Assembly: GCF_007565055.1 (NCBI RefSeq)
Contig: NC_044568.1
Span: 20,328,620 to 20,392,619, forward strand
Reading direction: 5' to 3'
From: Rhinopithecus roxellana
Taxonomy: Eukaryota > Chordata > Mammalia > Primates > Cercopithecidae
DNA: 64,000 bases
Part shown: piece after piece, positions 1-11,606 of the stretch
Numbering within the stretch: position 1 is the stretch's first letter
Layout of the letters: each line of letters begins with the position of its first letter
Notes under the pieces: generated by a model
Database searches by the model: none
Seen by the model: the letters and a program-made list of their open reading frames with translations, nothing else
What the model was told of the DNA's origin: nothing
Program-made: the position numbers and the translations under genes

Positions 1-378
1 ATGGCCGAAAGCCGCAGACCCCATCCATTGTATGCGGGATTTCGGTGGGATTCTTGGGCTTTTGGGAGCCTACAAGTGGACTCACATTTCAACACCTGTG
101 TTCTGTAGGCTTTTCTAGATCTAAGATTCTAGGATTCTATGAAAAGTTATGATATCCCTGCCCCCTAAAAGATTATAAGTTTAAACAACAACAAGAAGTC
201 ACAAACTGGTGCATCCCAATCCCGTAGGTTCCATCTCACAGGTAAAAGGTGTCTGGGTGAATAAACCACCGTGCCGCTCAAAGAACCCAAAGAAGGGTTC
301 TTCGTGGGTTGGCATCCGCAAATATCACCAGCTAACATACTGTCCCCATGTGGACCCTGGGCATGAAGGGAGGTACCA

Positions 379-706
379 GGCCATTAGCAGTGGCTCATGC
401 CTGTAATCCGAGCACTTTGGGAGGCCAAGCTGGGAGGATTGCTTGAGCCCAGGAGTTCAAGACCAGTCTGGGCAACATGGCAAGAACCTGCCTCTACAAA
501 TAATTTTTAAAATTAGCTGGACATAATGGCATGCACCTATAGTCCCAGCTACTTGGGAGGCTGAGGAGGGAGGATCACTTGAGCCTGGGTGATTGAGACT
601 GCAGTGAGCCATGATGGCACCACTGCACTCCACCCTGGGTGACAGAGCAAGACCCCACCTCAAAAAAAAAAAAAAAAGAAAGAAAGAAAGAAAGAAAAGA
701 AAAGAG
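379..706 (+). mobile_element. Alu, old (AluJ-like)
   Basis: Left and right monomers recognisable; the tail has become a (GAAA)n run at 676-705. Older type judged from GATTGAGACTGCAGTGAGCC in the right monomer. Confidence 0.9.
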
Positions 707-1018
707 GCTGGACGCAGAGGCTCACACCTGTAATCCTAGCACTTTGGGAGGCTGAGGTGGGTGGATTGCCTGAGCTCAGGAGTTCGAGACCAGCCTGGGG
801 AACATAGTGAAACCCCGTCTCTACAAAAAATGGAAAAAATTAGCCGGTTGTGACGGTGTGTGCCTGTAATCCCAGCTACTCAGGAGGCTGAAACAGGAGA
901 ATCGCTTGAACCTGGGAGGCGGTGGTTGCAATGAGCCAAGATCACGCCATTGCACTCCAGTCTGTGCAGCAGAACGAGACTCCATCTCAAAAAAAAAGAA
1001 AGAAAGAAAAAAGAAAAG
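706..1018 (+). mobile_element. Alu
   Basis: Full dimer starting GGCTGGACGCAG directly at the tail of the preceding Alu; tail A/G-rich. Confidence 0.93.
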
Positions 1019-1019
1019 A

Positions 1020-1314
1020 GGCCGGGTGTGGTGGCTCACGCTTGTAATCCCAGCACTTTGGGAGGCCAAGGCAGGCAGATCACCTGAGGTCAGGAGTTCA
1101 AGACCAGCCTGGCCAACATGGTGAAACCCCATCTCTACTAAAAATACAAAAAATTAGCTGGGCGTGGTGGTGGGTGCCTGTAATCCCAGCTACTTGGGAG
1201 GCTGAGGCAGGAGAATTGCTTGAACCTGGGAGGTGAAGTTATGGTGAGCCGAGATCACACCATTGCACTCCAACCTGGGCAACAAAAGTGAAACTCTATC
1301 TAAAAAAAAAACAG
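1020..1314 (+). mobile_element. Alu (AluS-like)
   Basis: Full dimer GGCCGGGTGTGG to A-tail, third head-to-tail Alu in a row. Confidence 0.93.
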
Positions 1315-1985
1315 AGAGAAAGGTAGCCCCGTTAATATTTATGCCAAGACAGCAGGCAAGACCTGGAAGTGTGCCAAGCCACAGAGCATCTTGCTTCCAG
1401 ATAGGATGAATGAAATCGCACTTATTTTGTAGCATGCAAGTGCTCTGTGACTTCAGGTGCCCTGGTGGGTGGACAGAAGCTGACTCTTCCCCCAGCCCGT
1501 CCACCCAGCAGCACTTTGGCCAGTCCCATTCCTGTACGTCTGAGCCTGCCAGTCCCTCCTCACATGCACACCATGGCTTTGTGTCTGCTATTGAGTGTCC
1601 CGGAGCCCCAAACCACAGGGTCAACACCACGAGAGAAACAGGGACTCTGCTCTCATCCGCTCGCCCCTGCCCCTCGCGTAATCCCCTGGTGCTCACACAG
1701 CCCCACCATAAAGTTTTTCTAGCTCCCTGGCAGACTTGTGCCGCTGTTTGCCAGATCAAAGCCCAGTGACCTGAGTGGCCTGTCCCCAGCAGAGGCCACT
1801 TGTCCCTGTGGACCCATCCCGTTGGGAAAGGCATGGGTTGAACTTTAACCATTCGGCTCAGGGGTTGGGATGAGTTTCTACAAAAAGAGGTGGGTACACG
1901 CCAGTCCACAGAGGTCCTGATCAACCAAGAGGACAGCAGGGAATATCACCCTCTTCGGGCTGGAGTCAGTGGGAACAGACCCAAG
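1315..1985 (+). promoter_or_regulatory. CA5A proximal upstream region and 5' UTR
   Basis: Alu-free single-copy sequence directly 5' of the start codon, where the promoter and 5' UTR of CA5A must lie if exon 1 is the first exon. I see no TATA box at a convincing distance, no CpG island and no clear initiator. Assignment rests on position alone. Confidence 0.4.
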
Positions 1986-2124
1986 ATGTCGGGGAGGAAT
2001 GCTTGGAAGACCTTAGCTTTCTCTTTGGTGGAGCAGATGTGGGCCCCCCTCTGGAGCCGTCCGATGAAGCCAGAGCGATGGTGTTCTCAGCAGTCCTGTG
2101 CACGGCAAACCAGCACTAACACTT
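1986..2124 (+). CDS. CA5A: CA5A exon 1 coding part: mitochondrial targeting peptide
   Basis: ATG at 1986 opens 46 codons plus one base, then the strong donor GTAAGT at 2125. The segment is rich in Arg, Lys, Ser and Trp with few acidic residues (R4, K8, R25, K28, R31, R40), as expected for a matrix-targeting presequence that is removed after import. It aligns with the human presequence as I recall it, with one residue fewer in the A-F-S-(F)-L stretch. This start is chosen because it matches the human initiator position and leaves the presequence complete. The context (CAAGATGT) is only moderate: A is absent at -3 and T is at +4. No TATA box is evident just upstream. Confidence 0.93.
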
Positions 2125-2264
2125 GTAAGTAGAGCCTCAAATTTCCCAAGATGCAACTGGATCTTTGTCTTAGCTAATGGGGTCTTTCGAGATGGGAGAG
2201 GAGAGACCGTCTGAGCCAGATGGATTCAGATTTCCACTCTGTTTCTATTTTTTTTTTCTTTTCT

Positions 2265-2270
2265 CTCTCT

Positions 2271-2310
<40 letters not shown>

Positions 2311-2590
2311 AGATGGAGTCTTGCTCTGTGGCCCAGGCTGGAGTGCAGTGGTGCAATCTCAGCTCACTGCAAGCTCTGCCTCCCAGGTTCAAGCAATTAT
2401 CCTGCCTCAGCCTCCTGAGTAGCTGGGACTACAGGCGCCCATGCACCACATCCAGCTAATTTTTTGTATTTTTAGCAGAGATGGGGTTTCACCGTGTTGG
2501 CCAAGCTGGTCTCAAACTCCTGACCTCGTGATCCGCCTGTCTCAGCCTCCCAAAGTGCTGGGATTACAGGCGTGAGCCACAGCGCCCGGC
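2265..2590 (-). mobile_element. Alu with long T-run
   Basis: Minus-oriented dimer; the complement of its tail and flank forms a T/C tract at 2250-2309. It sits only about 130 bp after the exon 1 donor. Confidence 0.93.
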
Positions 2591-2595
2591 TCTCT

Positions 2596-2887
2596 TTTTT
2601 CTTTTTTTGATGAAGTTTTGCTCTTTTGCCCAGGCTGGAGTGCAATGTCACGATCTCGACTCACTGCATCCTCTGACCCCAGGTTCAAGTGGTTCTCCTG
2701 TCTCAGCCTCCCAAGTAACTGGGACTACAGGCACCCGCCACCGCACCCGGCTAATTTTTTGTATTTTGGTAGAGACAGGGTTTCACCATGTTGGCCAGGC
2801 TGGTGTCGAACCCCTGACCTCAGGTGATCCACCCACCTCAGCCTCCCAAAGTGCTAGGATTGCAAGCATGAGCCACCATGCCCGACC
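2596..2887 (-). mobile_element. Alu
   Basis: Second minus-oriented dimer placed directly after the previous one; ends at CATGCCCGACC. Confidence 0.92.
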
Positions 2888-3169
2888 ACACTCCGTTTCT
2901 CTTGTATTTGGTGACCTTGGGTGAATCATTTAGCCTCCATTTCAGGGGTCCTGGGGAGGGTGAGATGCTGGGAGCAGGCGGGTAGTCCGTGTTCCCACAG
3001 GACATACCGGCATGACTCACCATCCAGACCCGGTGGAATGGGCTGCACTAACCAGTCACGATCACTCCTAAACTTTTCGGCAAAGAACGCTTTCAAGCAA
3101 ACCTGTAACAAATAAACCACTCAGCCAGCTCTGCCAAGAAACTGCCCCGTGCCAGCCCCTCCTGGCTGC

Positions 3170-3480
3170 ATGGTCAGTACCTTGTGACCTCGGACGAGTC
3201 CCTTCCTCTTTCTGGGTCTCAGGTGCTTCCTCTGCAGAATGAGAGCCTGCTTTGGCAGCTGCCAAGTTCTCTTCTAACTCAGATCTTCCACACGTTCTGT
3301 GTTTGGGCCATCAAAAGAGGATGGGCTTAGGAGCCGGACCCCAGGCATGCGGTGCCACTGACACTGGCCGAGGTGGAACCTCGGCAAGTCTTCACCCCCG
3401 AGCCTCCATGTCCTCATCTCGAGATGGGGGTGGCCAGGCTTTCCAGGGCCATGGAAGGATGACGTGATGCATGTAGAAAG
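3170..3480 (+). repeat. MIR-like fragments (two)
   Basis: Two stretches (about 3175-3270 and 3315-3450) show the MIR signature of a CTTGTGACCT or TCGGCAAGT motif followed by a CCTC...TCATCT/ATGGGG segment. Degenerate; boundaries approximate. Confidence 0.5.
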
Positions 3481-3542
3481 CCTGGCCCTCTCCAGATTCT
3501 CAGTGAGCTGCACTCATTCCCTCTGTTGGGGTCCACACCTGT

Positions 3543-3797
3543 GGACTGGAGTGCAGTGGTGCATCTCGGCTCACTGTGGCCTCTGCCTCCTGGGTTCCAG
3601 CGATCCTCTTGACTCACCCTCCCGAGTAGCTGGGACTACAGGTGTGCACCGCCACGCCCAGCTAATTTTTGTATTTTTAGTAGAGATGGGATTTCGCCAT
3701 GTCAGCCGGGCTGGTCTCAAACTCCCAACCTCAAGTGATCTACCTGCCTCGGCCTCCCAAAGTGCTAGGATTACAGGCATGAGCCACCGCGCCCGCC
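3543..3797 (-). mobile_element. Alu, 3'-truncated
   Basis: Minus-oriented; lacks the tail and the first part of the right monomer, starting at GGACTGGAGTGCAG. Confidence 0.88.
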
Positions 3798-3814
3798 CCC
3801 GTCTTTTATTCTTA

Positions 3815-4330
3815 ATGACCGTTAAGAGTGCTAGGCTGCCTCGATTGGAATCTTGACCCCACTGCCCTATGGCTGTTGCCCCTCTGTGACTTTTCCTTTT
3901 TTTCTTCTTTTCTTTTTTTTTTTTTTTTTTTTTTTTGAGACTAATTTCAGTCTTGTTGCCCAGGCTGGAGTGCAATGGTGCGATCTCCAGCTCACCACAA
4001 CCTCCGCCTCCTGGGTTCAAGCGATTCTCCTGCCTCAGCCTCCCAAGTAGCTGGGATTATAGGCATGTGCCACCACACCCGGCTAATTTTGTATTTTTAG
4101 TAGAGACAGGGTTTCTCCATGTTGGTCAGGGTGGTCTTGAACTCCGAGCCTCAGGTGATCCACCCGCCTTGGCCTCCCAAAGTGCTGGGATTGCAGGCGT
4201 GAGCCACCGTGCCTGGCTGTCCCCTCTGTGACTTTCTTAACTTCCCCCAGCCTTGGTTTTGTCGTCTGTAACAGGGGGTTGATAATGGTGCTTACTGCAC
4301 GGTGTCGTTGGGAGAAGGGTCCAAGGTGGG
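3815..4330 (+). repeat. MIR interrupted by an Alu
   Basis: The MIR reads CCTCTGTGAC at 3881 and resumes after the Alu with CCCCTCTGTGACTTT at 4221, then a CTGTAACAGGGGG segment. The repeated CCCCTCTGTGACTTT is the Alu's target duplication. Confidence 0.6.
3912..4218 (-). mobile_element. Alu inserted in MIR
   Basis: Full dimer in minus orientation with target duplications CCCCTCTGTGACTTT at 3879 and 4221. Confidence 0.95.
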
Positions 4331-4819
4331 ACCTGCAAAGGCTGGGGACAGCACATGGCTTCAGGAAGCCCTCGCTCGACGCCAGCTGCTGCTGTTGCTA
4401 ACACAGGCAGCGGTGGGCGCCCTGTGTCTATTTAAGCATTGCCCTGTCAGTGGGCAACAGGTAGCATCCCATTTCTTACTATGGCAACATGTCCTCTTAC
4501 GTCTTGTGTTAGAGAGTCATATTCTGTATTAGCACCTAAATCCATTTACCCCAGTGGTCCTCAATCTGTTCCCAGTGAACAGAGGGCTCTGCCAAATCAT
4601 TTCAGAGTTCCACAAAGAGCAGAATATTCTGCCAAGCGGGGAAGATTGGAACATCATAAGGAATTCATCCTTCTATGTTGGTATCTTATTTATGGGCATT
4701 CTGAAGGTTATTTCATTTCGGAAAAGAATATTGTTATTAAAAATGATTGAAAAATCACTGGTGGTTTGGCCTTGAGAGACAAGTCAAAGAGTTACAAAAC
4801 GTTCAGTGATAATTTTAGA

Positions 4820-5127
4820 ACCAGGCATAGGGGCTCACACCTGTAATCCCAGCACTACTTTGGGAGGCTGATGTGGGAGGATGGCTCAAGGCCAGGAGTT
4901 CAAGATCAGCCTGGGCAAAACAGCAAGTACCCATCTCTTAAAAAAAAAAAAATTACAAAATTAACTGGACATGGTAGCGCTCACCTGTCATCCCAGCTAC
5001 TTGGGAGGCTGAGGTAGGAAGATCACTGATCCCAGGAATTGGAGGCTGCAGTGAGCCCTGATCAGGCCACTGCACTCCAGCCTGGGTTACACACCAAGAC
5101 CCTAAGAAAAAATAATAATAATAATTT
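4820..5127 (+). mobile_element. Alu, old
   Basis: Divergent dimer starting ACCAGGCATAGGGGC; tail degraded to (AAT)n at 5109-5124. Confidence 0.9.
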
Positions 5128-5129
5128 TA

Positions 5130-6365
5130 GGAATCATTTAATCATGTTTTCCAGTCACGTTTCAGGGTGTGCACTGGCAGTGCCCATCTATTCCTAAGTG
5201 TGTGATCAGCAACATTACATTGGTAACTTAAAATTGGCCGTGGTGAAAGTATTTACACCACAGTAATTGGCAAACACTAGAAATCAAAGATTCTAATTTC
5301 CTGGGAGAATGGCTTATTAAACCCCAACCAGCACACCGCTGCACATTCTTGGACATTTTACCGAGTATTTCCTGCTCAGGTGTGTGTAAGTCTTCTTGGG
5401 TTTGGCTCCCCCTGGCTGAGTGTGGCTGGGCTGGACTCCCCACTCTGGTGGGTCCAGGCCTGCTCACTGCATCTCTCATCCTCCCTCCGCAGCCACCTGA
5501 GACCTGTTCTTCTCACAGCGGAGGGCAGGCACTCACAGGGTGAGGCCAGTGGTGCCCGTGTATTCCAAGCTACTGCTCACATCACGTCTGCTCATGTCCT
5601 GGTGGTCAAAGCAGGTCACCAGGTGGCCAAGCCTAGTGACAACAGGGGAGGTGATAGCTCCTCCCTTGGAGGTCAAGGGGGAAGGAATTGGAGATTTGCT
5701 GAACCATTGTCAAACCTGGAGACTGAGAATGCATCGGAGAGAGAGGGTCTCCTTCCAAACTGCCCCCATGTGAATTAGGAGCAAACCCTGGCCCCCTGGG
5801 TCTTTGATTCCATGTCTCCTGCACTGGGGCCAGGGCTTGACCCATAGGAGCACCTCTGTAAATATTTGTTGACTGATTGAAAAAGAGGATAATGTTTGTA
5901 TTACCTCCCATCGGAGCCCTAGTTGAATTAGCATAGAACCCACGTTGCTGTGCACCAGGATTGGCTGTGCGGAGATTGGAAGCCGATTTAGCATTCAGGT
6001 GGCGTCACCTCCATGCAGGTGGCAATGAGCACCATCCCTTTGTTGGGTGACACACACAGAGTTCACCGCGGGTGTTTCATTGTTAGTGGGCCCGTTGGTG
6101 CAGCTCAGCAAACAGAACCTAAAAATACCCGCTCTTCCCGCGTCCTGTGTCTCTGTGAGCCAGGGAAGCCTGCGTCTCCTGCCTAGATGAGCGCCTCCTC
6201 TGTGGCATCAGTGGCTTTTGGGTTCTGTCTACATTCAGGCCTGTGCTGCTGTGTTAAACTCCCCTTGCCCAGCAGGGAGGAACGGAGGCAGCGGCCGTGG
6301 GACGGTGGTAGAGTGCGCTGAATCCTGCTTCCCGTTGGACGCAAGGGAGATGTGTGAGGCCTCAA
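5130..6365. other. Single-copy intronic stretch
   Basis: No gene or clear young repeat. 5560-5650 (CATCACGTCTGCTCATGTCC) resembles an old dispersed repeat that I cannot name; the rest shows nothing I can assign. Confidence 0.5.
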
Positions 6366-6370
6366 AGGGG

Positions 6371-6545
6371 CTTTTTTTTTTTTTTTTTTTAGATGGAGTC
6401 TCCCTCTTGTTGCTCAGGCTGGGGTGCAATAGCGCAATCTCGGCTCACTCCAACCTCCACCTCCTGGGTTCAAGGGATTCTCCTGCCTCAGCCTCCCGAG
6501 TAACTGAGTAGCTGGGATGACAGGCAGTGCACCACCACACCCGGC
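6371..6545 (-). mobile_element. Alu monomer or fragment
   Basis: About 175 bp, T-run then one monomer ending ACACCCGGCC; a duplicated GTAACTGAGTAGCTG is visible in it. Confidence 0.85.
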
Positions 6546-6991
6546 CTCTCCAAAGAAAGGCTCTTTGGAGAGAGCCCGCCGGCTCCCGCGTCCGTAGTTG
6601 TCCATCACGTGAGAGAGAACAGAACGCATCTGCAGGACCCTGCAGGGCCCACTGCTTCCCAGCGCCGGCTTTCGAGCACTTAGCGAGTTACGTGTGTGAC
6701 CACGGCGTTGTGGCTGTAAAGCAGGGGCAGGAAAACGCATCTTCCCTGTCTATAACATGTGGGAAGGCATTCCAGGCCTTCGCGGGTGCCAGCGAGCTTA
6801 TCTTCTCAGCAAAGCTGCTGTGATTCTACTCCCTTATTCTCCTTCCTGCAGATGCAGAGACTGAGACTGGGGGAAGGTGGTAAATAACATGCCAGGTAAC
6901 TCGGAGAGTGAGTGGGGAGAGCTGGGGTTTTGGCCCACTGATGTGTCTTCCCCGCTGCACAATGAGTAAAACTTAAAAAATGACTTGGCAA

Positions 6992-7299
6992 GGCCAGGCG
7001 CAGTGGTTTATGCCTGTAATCCCAGCACTTTGGGAGGGAGGCTGGGGCAGGTGGATCACCTGAAGTCAGGAGTTCTAGACCAGCCTGGCCAACATGGTGA
7101 AACCTCGTCTTTACTAAAAATACAAAAATTAGCCAGGCGTGGTGGCAGGTGCCTGTAATCCCAGTTACTCAGGAGACTGAGGCAGGAGAATCACTTGAAC
7201 CCAGGAGGCAGAGGTCGCAGTGAACTGAGATCACGCCATTGTATTCCAGCCTGGGCAACAGCACAAGACTCTATCTCAAAAAAAAAAAAAAAAAAAAAC
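6992..7299 (+). mobile_element. Alu (AluS-like)
   Basis: Full dimer; ACTTGGCAA before and ACTTGACAA after form a diverged target duplication. Confidence 0.94.
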
Positions 7300-7373
7300 T
7301 ACTTGACAACACCTGAACATTGGGATACTCTACCTGTACATCTGTATTTCTAGCTTCTCTTTAAGTATCCACC

Positions 7374-7660
7374 ACAGGCACGGTGGCTCACGCCTGTAAT
7401 CCCAGCACTTTGGGAGGCCAAGGCGGGCGGATCACGAGGTCAGGATATTGAGACCATCCTAGCCAACGTGATGAAACCCTGTCTCTACTAAAAGTACAAA
7501 AATTCCCCAGACATGGTGGTGTGTGCCTGTAACCCCAGCTACTTGGGAGGCTGAGGTAGGAGAATCGCCTGAACCAGGGAGTTGGAGGTTGCAGTGAGCC
7601 GAGATTGCACCACTGCACTCCAGCCTGGCGACAGAGGGAGACTGTCTCAAAAGAAAAAGA
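7374..7660 (+). mobile_element. Alu
   Basis: Full dimer lacking the first bases (starts AGGCACGGTGGC); tail AAAAGAAAAAGAGAG. Confidence 0.93.
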
Positions 7661-8129
7661 GAGAAATTCAAAGATCTGGTAGCGGAGGGCTCCCTCCCCT
7701 CCCTCTCCTGCCCAGCGGGGTAGCAGCAGACCCTGTCAGAGTCACCCTGTGCTCTCCACATGCCACAGTCCCCACCGCTCCCTCCTGCCCGCCCAGCCTG
7801 CCAGGGAGGGCCCGTCGCCCATAGCTGCCCTCACAACACGTCCACCTTAATAGGGAAGCCAGGCGTCCAGGTCTGATGTTGATGGGATTTCAGGCTTCAG
7901 GTTCCACTGGGGAAGGGCTTAGGGGTGTCCTCCCCACTGATCTACAAAAAACAGGAACACTCTGGAGACCTGGGCAACAGCCTGGAGCAGCCAGAAGCTC
8001 TAGTGGAGACTCCCAGAGGCCAGGATCTTAGTTCAGACTGCAGTGAGCTTGCTGGACGTCTTGGAAAAGTGACTCCAGCCCCTGGCCCTCTGCTTTCTCA
8101 TCTGTAAGGGGCAGGGCCAGTTAATCCAC

Positions 8130-8335
8130 ACTAGGGATTATTCATTCAACAAACATTCATAGTGCCAGATGCCGTCAAAGCATGGGAATGCACAGGCCAG
8201 CAAAATGACCAAGCCCCTCTTAGATTCTGGTTGACGACACAGACAGCAGACCCCTAGCAGATGTTACCAAGCATGTTGACCGAGGAGAGAAAAACCAAGA
8301 GAGAAAATTAAAATAAACAGGCACACAACCAACCT
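8130..8335 (+). repeat. L2-like fragment
   Basis: ATTCATTCAACAAACATTC followed by GTGCCAGATGC matches the common L2 3' region motif; divergent. Confidence 0.5.
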
Positions 8336-8433
8336 ACTATCTATTATCACCATTATCTCCCATAGGACTTTTTAACACTGATGAGTAGAAAAGATGCGAT
8401 TTTAGAACAAACATTCTTCTGTGATTCTGCAAT

Positions 8434-8743
8434 TTTGTTTTGTTTTGTTTTGTTTTGTTTTGGAGACGGAGTCTCGCTCTGTCACCCAGGCTGGAGTGCA
8501 GTGGCACGATCTTGGCCCACTGCAAGCTCCACCTCCCTGGGTTCACGCCATTCTCCTGCCTCAGCCTCCCAAGTAGCTGGGACTACAGGCGCCCGCCACC
8601 AAGCCTGGCAAATTTTTTGTGTTTTTAGTAGAGACAGGGTTTCACAGTGTTAGCCAAGATGGTCTTGATCTCCTAAACTCGCGATCCTCCTGCCTTAGCC
8701 TCCCAAAGTGCTGAGATTACAGGCGGGAGCCACTGCGCCTGGC
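8434..8743 (-). mobile_element. Alu with (GTTTT)n tail
   Basis: Full dimer, minus; tail complement is five GTTTT units. Target duplication GATTCTGCA on both sides. Confidence 0.95.
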
Positions 8744-8910
8744 TGATTCTGCACTTTTTAACTTAAACATGTATTATACATTGTACTGACCTCTGATGGT
8801 TTACTTATTAAATAACAGTTTAAAAATTTTTCAAGTTCATCAAAGAACAAAACACAGCAGTGCGCTAACCATTCGACTCGGCTGGGGAAGCATTTCCATC
8901 AGGGCTATAT

Positions 8911-9212
8911 AGTTTTTTTTTTTTTTTTTTGAGATTGAATTTGCTTTTGTCATCCAGGCTGGAGTGCAATGGTGCCATCTCTGCTCACTGCAATCTCCGC
9001 CTCCCAGGTTCAAGTCATTCTCCTGCCTCAGCCTCCCAGGTAGCTGAGATTACAGGCATGAGCCACTGCACCTGGCTAATTTTTGCATTATTAGTAGAGA
9101 CAGGGTTTTAGCATGTTGGCCAGGTTGGTCTCAAACTCCTGACCTCAGGTGATCCACCCACCTCGGCCTCCCAAAGTGCTGGGATTATAGGCGTGAGCCA
9201 CGGCGCCCAGCC
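8911..9212 (-). mobile_element. Alu (AluS-like)
   Basis: Full dimer, minus, between GGGCTATATAG and AGAGCTATCC. Confidence 0.94.
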
Positions 9213-9224
9213 AGAGCTATCCAT

Positions 9225-9560
9225 CTTTATCCTTGTTTTCTAGACTTCTGCTGGCCACACCCTTTGACCCAGCAATTCTGTGGTTAGGAGTTTGTAAGAA
9301 AAAAATAATCCAGATGAGATACAGAGAAAGAACAGCAACTTCATCACAGCTTTAACTGCAAGAACTTGGAAATAACCTAAATATCATCACCAAATAATGG
9401 ATTTTAAAAATTGTGTCATAATTGTACAATGTAAATGTATCACCATTAAAAAGAATTGTATATATATATTTTTCACTGACAAAATGAGTTCACAATATTA
9501 AATGAAAAAAGGCAATTTACAAGATAATATACATAGTAAAAACCTTGTTCATTAAAATAA
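9225..9560 (+). mobile_element. L1 fragment (ORF2 3' end)
   Basis: CTTTGACCCAGCAATTCTG, then GAAATAACCTAAATATCATC and CACCATTAAAAAGAAT appear in the order of the L1 ORF2 3' region, sense on the + strand. Old, with many substitutions. Confidence 0.8.
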
Positions 9561-9569
9561 AAAATCCTC

Positions 9570-9868
9570 GCCTGGTGTGGTGGTACACACCTCTAACCCC
9601 AGCACTTTGGGAGATGCCTGACTCACTTTGGGAGAGGCAGGAGAATCGCTTGAGGCCAGGAGTTTGAGACCAGCCTGGGCAACATAGTGGGACATTGTCT
9701 CTACAAAAAATGAAAAAGTTAGCCAGGCATGGTGGTGTTTACCTGTAGTCCCAGCTGCTCGGGAGGCTGAGGTGGGAGGATCACTTCAGCCTGGGTGTTC
9801 GAGGCTGTTGTGATTGCCACCACTGCACTCCAGCCTGGGTGGCATAGCGAGACCTGATCTCAAAAAAA
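9570..9868 (+). mobile_element. Alu with internal duplication
   Basis: Old dimer; CACTTTGGGAGA occurs twice close together near 9604-9633, a small internal duplication. Confidence 0.9.
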
Positions 9869-9879
9869 GACTATTCCAG

Positions 9880-10176
9880 GGCCGCGCACGGTGGCTCAAG
9901 CCTGTCATCCCAGCACTTTGGGAGGCCGAGACGGGCGGATCACGAGGTCAGGCGATCGAGACCATCCTGGCTAACACGGTGAAACCCCATCCCTACTAAA
10001 ATATACAAAAAACTAGCCGGGCAAGGTGGCGGGTGCCTGTAGTCCCAGCTACTCGGGAGGCTGAGGCAGGAGAATGGCGTAAACCCGGGAGGCGGAGCTT
10101 GCAGTGAGCCGAGATCGCGCCACTGCACTCCAGCCTGGGTGACAGAGCAAGACTCTGTCTCAAAAAAAAAAAAAAA
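9880..10176 (+). mobile_element. AluY
   Basis: Near-consensus dimer with AGACTATTCCA before and AGACCATTCCA after as target duplication. The right monomer still has the ancestral GATCGCGCCACTGC. Confidence 0.96.
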
Positions 10177-10504
10177 AGACCATTCCATTTAATTCCCTTT
10201 AAGAACCTGAGCCGGTTTAGCTCAGGCCTGTGAAGGTGAGGACAGGAGCCGCAGGGCACGCCAGGCCTCTGGGGTGACATCCACAGACAAGGGGACCCTG
10301 TAGACTCTGTATTTGGAAGCTGCTCTCAGGTTTCGAGAGCAGGATATCCCAAGGAGCCTTCAGACCCTGTCTCTTAAAGAAAAAAAAAAAAAAATCCAGC
10401 TCTGTCTTCGAATGAAGCTTTGCACAGAGAATAGGCGGGGCAGACACACACCATGGGGTGCGATCATGGACAGCTGCTGCTTCACTCATAAACTTTTCTG
10501 CTTT

Positions 10505-10789
10505 TCTTTTTGGAGACAGAGTCTCTGTCCCCCAGGCTGGAGTGCAGTGGCGTGATCTCGGCTCACTGCAACCTCCATCTCCTGAGTTCAAGCCATTCTC
10601 CTGCCTCAGCCTCCCGAGTAGCTGGGATTACAGGCACCTGCCACCACACCCAGCTAATTTTTATATTTTCAGTGAAGATGGGATTTCACCATGTTGGTCA
10701 GGCTGGTTTCAAACTCCTGAGCTCAGGTGACCCGCCCGCCTTGCCTCCCAAAGTGGTGGGATTACAGGCGTGTGCCACTGTTCCTGGCC
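10505..10789 (-). mobile_element. Alu
   Basis: Full dimer, minus, almost without tail (CTTTTTGGAGACAGAG), ending TTCCTGGCC. Confidence 0.93.
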
Positions 10790-11408
10790 TCTCAACTGTT
10801 TTTGATTAGTGGTTCTTACTTTAAAAAGGACAATCGAAGCAGTTTGAAACGAGCCTCGAGGAAGTGGGTAGAGGGGCTGCCACTCTGCTTAATTTTCTCC
10901 ACGCCGAGGTTTCATTTCCTCCTTGCCAGAGGGCTTGGAGGGTAAGACTTCCAAAGCAGCTCCAGTTTCCACAGGACCCATTAGGTGGGATTCCTGTGAG
11001 TAGGAAGGGAGGTTTCAAACCCTTCTGGAGAGACAAGAGCCCCACTGCACTCAGCCTACCTTCTGGACAGCGCCCTCCTCCGTCCACCTGCCCTCCCCAA
11101 GGTCTCTCCGTACTTCTGGCCACTCTGTGACGACGACGGCAACACAGAAGTCAAAAACCCATCAACACGGGCAGCACGGGCCGAGAGGGAGTTGCTTCCG
11201 GGTGGGAAAGAAAGTCCCCAGGTGGTGCGGAAAAGAGAGGAGAAGGCGAACACCCTGCGGGTGCATGTCCAGCTGCCCAGGGGCCCCCACGTGCCAGTTT
11301 CCCGTGAGCCGAGACCTGTGGGGTCTCGTGCGGCCGGGTTTCTGCCCTGTCCGTCCAAAACACAGGATGAAGCTGATGCCTCACTCAGGGTCTCCTCTCT
11401 CCCTGCAG

Positions 11409-11606
11409 TGCACCCACTCCGGACGGGCCCAGTCTCCGTGCCAGGGGGCACCCGGCAGTCTCCCATCAACATCCAGTGGAAGGACAGCATCTACGACCCC
11501 CGGCTAAAGCCACTCAGGGTCTCCTATGACGCAGTATCCTGCCTGTACGTCTGGAACACTGGCTACCTCTTCCAGGTGGAATTTGACGATGTCACCGAGG
11601 CATCAG
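11409..11606 (+). CDS. CA5A: CA5A exon 2: N-terminal catalytic domain
   Basis: The exon follows the acceptor CCCTGCAG and ends before GTAAGT at 11607, giving 198 nt and phase 1 at both ends. It encodes residues 47-113 including the family motif Q-S-P-I-N-I near the start of the fold, then W-N-T-G-Y-L-F-Q-V-E-F. Y99 in that motif sits at CA II position 64, where cytosolic isoforms have His; the Tyr lowers proton-shuttle capacity and is typical of CA VA. The matching frame, the splice sites and the motif order leave little doubt. Confidence 0.97.

Larger units (their letters stand above)
2125..11408 (+). other. CA5A: CA5A intron 1
   Basis: About 9.3 kb, phase 1, GTAAGT to TGCAG. It holds thirteen Alu copies or pieces, MIR fragments around 2.9-4.3 kb, and an L1 3' fragment at 9.2-9.55 kb. 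Unassigned single-copy stretches remain at 4330-4815, 5130-6365, 7665-8120 and 10800-11400. The last one leads into exon 2 with no Alu for about 600 bp. Confidence 0.9.

Noticed and set aside
1..30. ATG at the first base as a gene start
   Set aside because: The frame stops soon and the position is only the window edge.
1190..1924. Minus-strand frame of 244 codons upstream of exon 1
   Set aside because: Its C-terminal end is Alu-derived and the rest has no recognisable family; overlapping frames on the other strand are equally long.
11056..11490. Open frames around exon 2 on the opposite strand
   Set aside because: They overlap the CA5A coding exon and GC-rich flank; shadows of real coding sequence.
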